A stretch of 8,367 nt of DNA from positions 1 through 8,367 of the forward strand of contig JAOTXR010000068.1 in NCBI GenBank assembly GCA_029862285.1, in the 5' to 3' direction. Source of the stretch: Gammaproteobacteria bacterium. GTDB lineage: Bacteria > Pseudomonadota > Gammaproteobacteria > Steroidobacterales > JABDKV01. The notes below the pieces were generated by a model that was given only the letters and a program-made list of their open reading frames with translations, was not told the DNA's origin and did no database searches. A program made the translations under genes and the position numbers. Below are positions 7,724 through 8,367 of the stretch, one piece after another (within the stretch, counting starts at the first letter, position 1; the number at the start of each line of letters is the position of its first letter).

Positions 7724-7996
7724 TTACTTGCCGATATCGAGGTTTATGTCTTTGGTCGTCTGCTCCGCTTTTGTCACGTTTTTATTGTGGGTATCGAGCA
7801 CGTTCTCGGCTTTCGATCCGTCATAACCGAGTACCGGATCCGGGTCCGGATTGGCCGCCGTTTCCGGATCGGCAATCTGGTTATAGATCATGCTACGTAC
7901 CGAATCGCCATAGGTGTCTTCCAAACGTGAGCTATCGGTTGCACAGCCAACGAAGGACAGTGCCGATGCCAGGATCATTATTGTTTTGTAATTCAT
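7724..7996 (-). CDS. small lipoprotein of the Tad locus, function unassigned
   Basis: A 90-residue protein with a lipoprotein signal: MNYK, a hydrophobic TIMILASALSF run and the lipobox F-V-G-C, giving lipidated Cys18. The mature part is about 73 residues, polar and predicted soluble. It contains YGDSVRSMIYNQIADPETAA, a proline/aspartate stretch NPDPDPVLGYDG, and an amphipathic tail (KAENVLDTHNKNVTKAEQTT). The position after +2 of the lipobox is Ala, with Thr at +3 and Asp at +4; the Lol avoidance signal (Asp at +2) is absent, so outer-membrane delivery is expected. It sits 11 bases after the secretin gene and 22 before tadG, with GAGGG at 8009-8005 and 8-base spacing. I recall similar small lipoproteins next to Tad secretins, but cannot assign a named family. 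A pilotin or secretin-stabilising role, like that proposed for other small Tad lipoproteins, is a guess from position. Confidence 0.85.
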   Translation of the reverse strand: MNYKTIMILASALSFVGCATDSSRLEDTYGDSVRSMIYNQIADPETAANPDPDPVLGYDGSKAENVLDTHNKNVTKAEQTTKDINLDIGK

Positions 7997-8004
7997 TTCT
8001 ATGG

Positions 8005-8009
8005 CCCTC
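8005..8009 (-). promoter_or_regulatory. ribosome binding site of the small lipoprotein gene
   Basis: GAGGG on the minus strand overlaps the secretin stop codon (TGAGGG) and is 8 bases before the ATG at 7996. It supports this short frame as a real gene rather than a chance one. Confidence 0.68.
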
Positions 8010-8367
8010 AGTGAATCGAATGGCCGAAATTTCCTTCGGCGCCGCTGGACTGCGTTGAAACTTTTTCGGGGAGCACTTCGGTCACGGCCTCTTTGCTACG
8101 CCCCTCCATGCGACCCATCAGGTAGAACTCGGTATCGCTGGGTTCGATAAAGTTGTCGGTTGGCAACTGGATCTGGTTCGGCGGCAGCGGCTTTGCCAGG
8201 TGCGGTGTAACCAGGATAACCAACTCGGTTTCACCCTTGATGAATTCCTGGCTGCGGAACAGGTGACCGATCACAGGAAGATCGCCCAATCCAGGGAACT
8301 TGCTGACTACCTCACGCAGGTCTTCGTTGATCAGTCCTGCGATACCGATCGTTTGGCCGTTTGCCAG
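8008..8367 (-). CDS. cpaC: Tad pilus outer-membrane secretin RcpA/CpaC, C-terminal 119 residues only
   Basis: The frame is open from the right edge to a TGA at 8008-8010, so only the last 119 residues of the gene are here. They carry the typical secretin C-terminal motif: LANGQTIGIAGLI, then KFPGLGDLPVIGHLFRS and TELVILVTPHLAKPLP. This is the end of the beta-barrel pore domain. The roughly 60-residue tail after it (PTDNFIEPSDTEFYLMGRMEG) resembles the tail of Tad-type RcpA/CpaC secretins rather than GspD or PilQ. The secretin forms the outer-membrane pore through which the Flp pilus leaves the cell. A TTG at 8289 is in frame but lies inside the conserved domain and is not the true start. The next gene begins 11 bases after the stop, which fits an operon. 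Confidence 0.93.
   Translation of the reverse strand: MANGQTIGIAGLINEDLREVVSKFPGLGDLPVIGHLFRSQEFIKGETELVILVTPHLAKPLPPNQIQLPTDNFIEPSDTEFYLMGRMEGRSKEAVTEVLPEKVSTQSSGAEGNFGHSIH

Larger units (their letters stand above)
1..8367 (-). other. part of a tad (Flp/type IVc pilus) operon
   Basis: Ten consecutive minus-strand genes, all recognisable or plausible Tad components, follow each other with gaps of at most 22 bases. The order is secretin, lipoprotein, tadG, tadE, tadE-like, cpaE, cpaF, tadB, tadC, tadD. No intergenic space is long enough for a typical promoter or intrinsic terminator, and I see no hairpin followed by a T run at any junction. One polycistronic transcript entering from the right and leaving on the left is the simplest reading. 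Both ends lie outside the window, so the promoter, pilin, prepilin peptidase and cpaB/rcpC genes cannot be judged. Confidence 0.88.

Noticed and set aside
7576..8058. Plus-strand open frame of 160 codons
   Set aside because: It runs antisense across tadG, the lipoprotein and the secretin end, crossing three genes with good signals. No plausible product.
8287..8289. TTG as start of a short separate protein at the right edge
   Set aside because: The frame continues upstream with conserved secretin sequence (LANGQTIGIAGLI) to the window edge, so this codon is internal to the secretin.

Overview
The window is an internal slice of a tad (tight adherence, Flp/type IVc pilus) operon. Every gene lies on the minus strand, so transcription runs from high to low coordinates. 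In transcription order it holds: the 3' end of an outer-membrane secretin (RcpA/CpaC), a small lipoprotein, TadG, two tandem TadE-type minor pseudopilins, the CpaE/TadZ MinD-like localisation ATPase, the CpaF/TadA motor ATPase, the inner-membrane platform proteins TadB and TadC, and a TadD-like TPR lipoprotein that runs off the left edge. The window is almost wholly coding. The largest gap between genes is about 22 bases and most junctions overlap or abut.

The organism is probably a proteobacterium, most likely a gammaproteobacterium. This rests on the gene order, the moderately GC-rich coding sequence, the Gram-negative outer-membrane parts (secretin, lipoboxes) and the protein sequence style. 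A genus cannot be named from the sequence.

How the parts would work together, from knowledge of the family: CpaF/TadA hydrolyses ATP and drives pilin polymerisation on the TadB-TadC platform. CpaE/TadZ places the machine in the cell. TadE-type pseudopilins and TadG form or assist the periplasmic and tip parts. The secretin is the outer-membrane pore. TadD and probably the small lipoprotein are outer-membrane or periplasmic assembly and pilotin-type factors. The major pilin (flp), prepilin peptidase (tadV/cpaA), cpaB/rcpC and most of the secretin are absent. They are expected beyond the right edge or elsewhere in the genome.

Regulation inside the window appears to be translational. There are TGATG and ATGA stop/start overlaps, Shine-Dalgarno sites inside upstream genes, a TTG start for cpaF, and no room for a conventional internal promoter or terminator between genes. 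I found no RNA gene, mobile element, CRISPR array or foreign insertion, and no evidence of a wholly new system. The points most worth a second look are the unassigned small lipoprotein, the missing P-loop lysine in CpaE, the prepilin-like cleavage motif in both TadE proteins but not TadG, the six cysteines of TadG, and the long TPR array of TadD.
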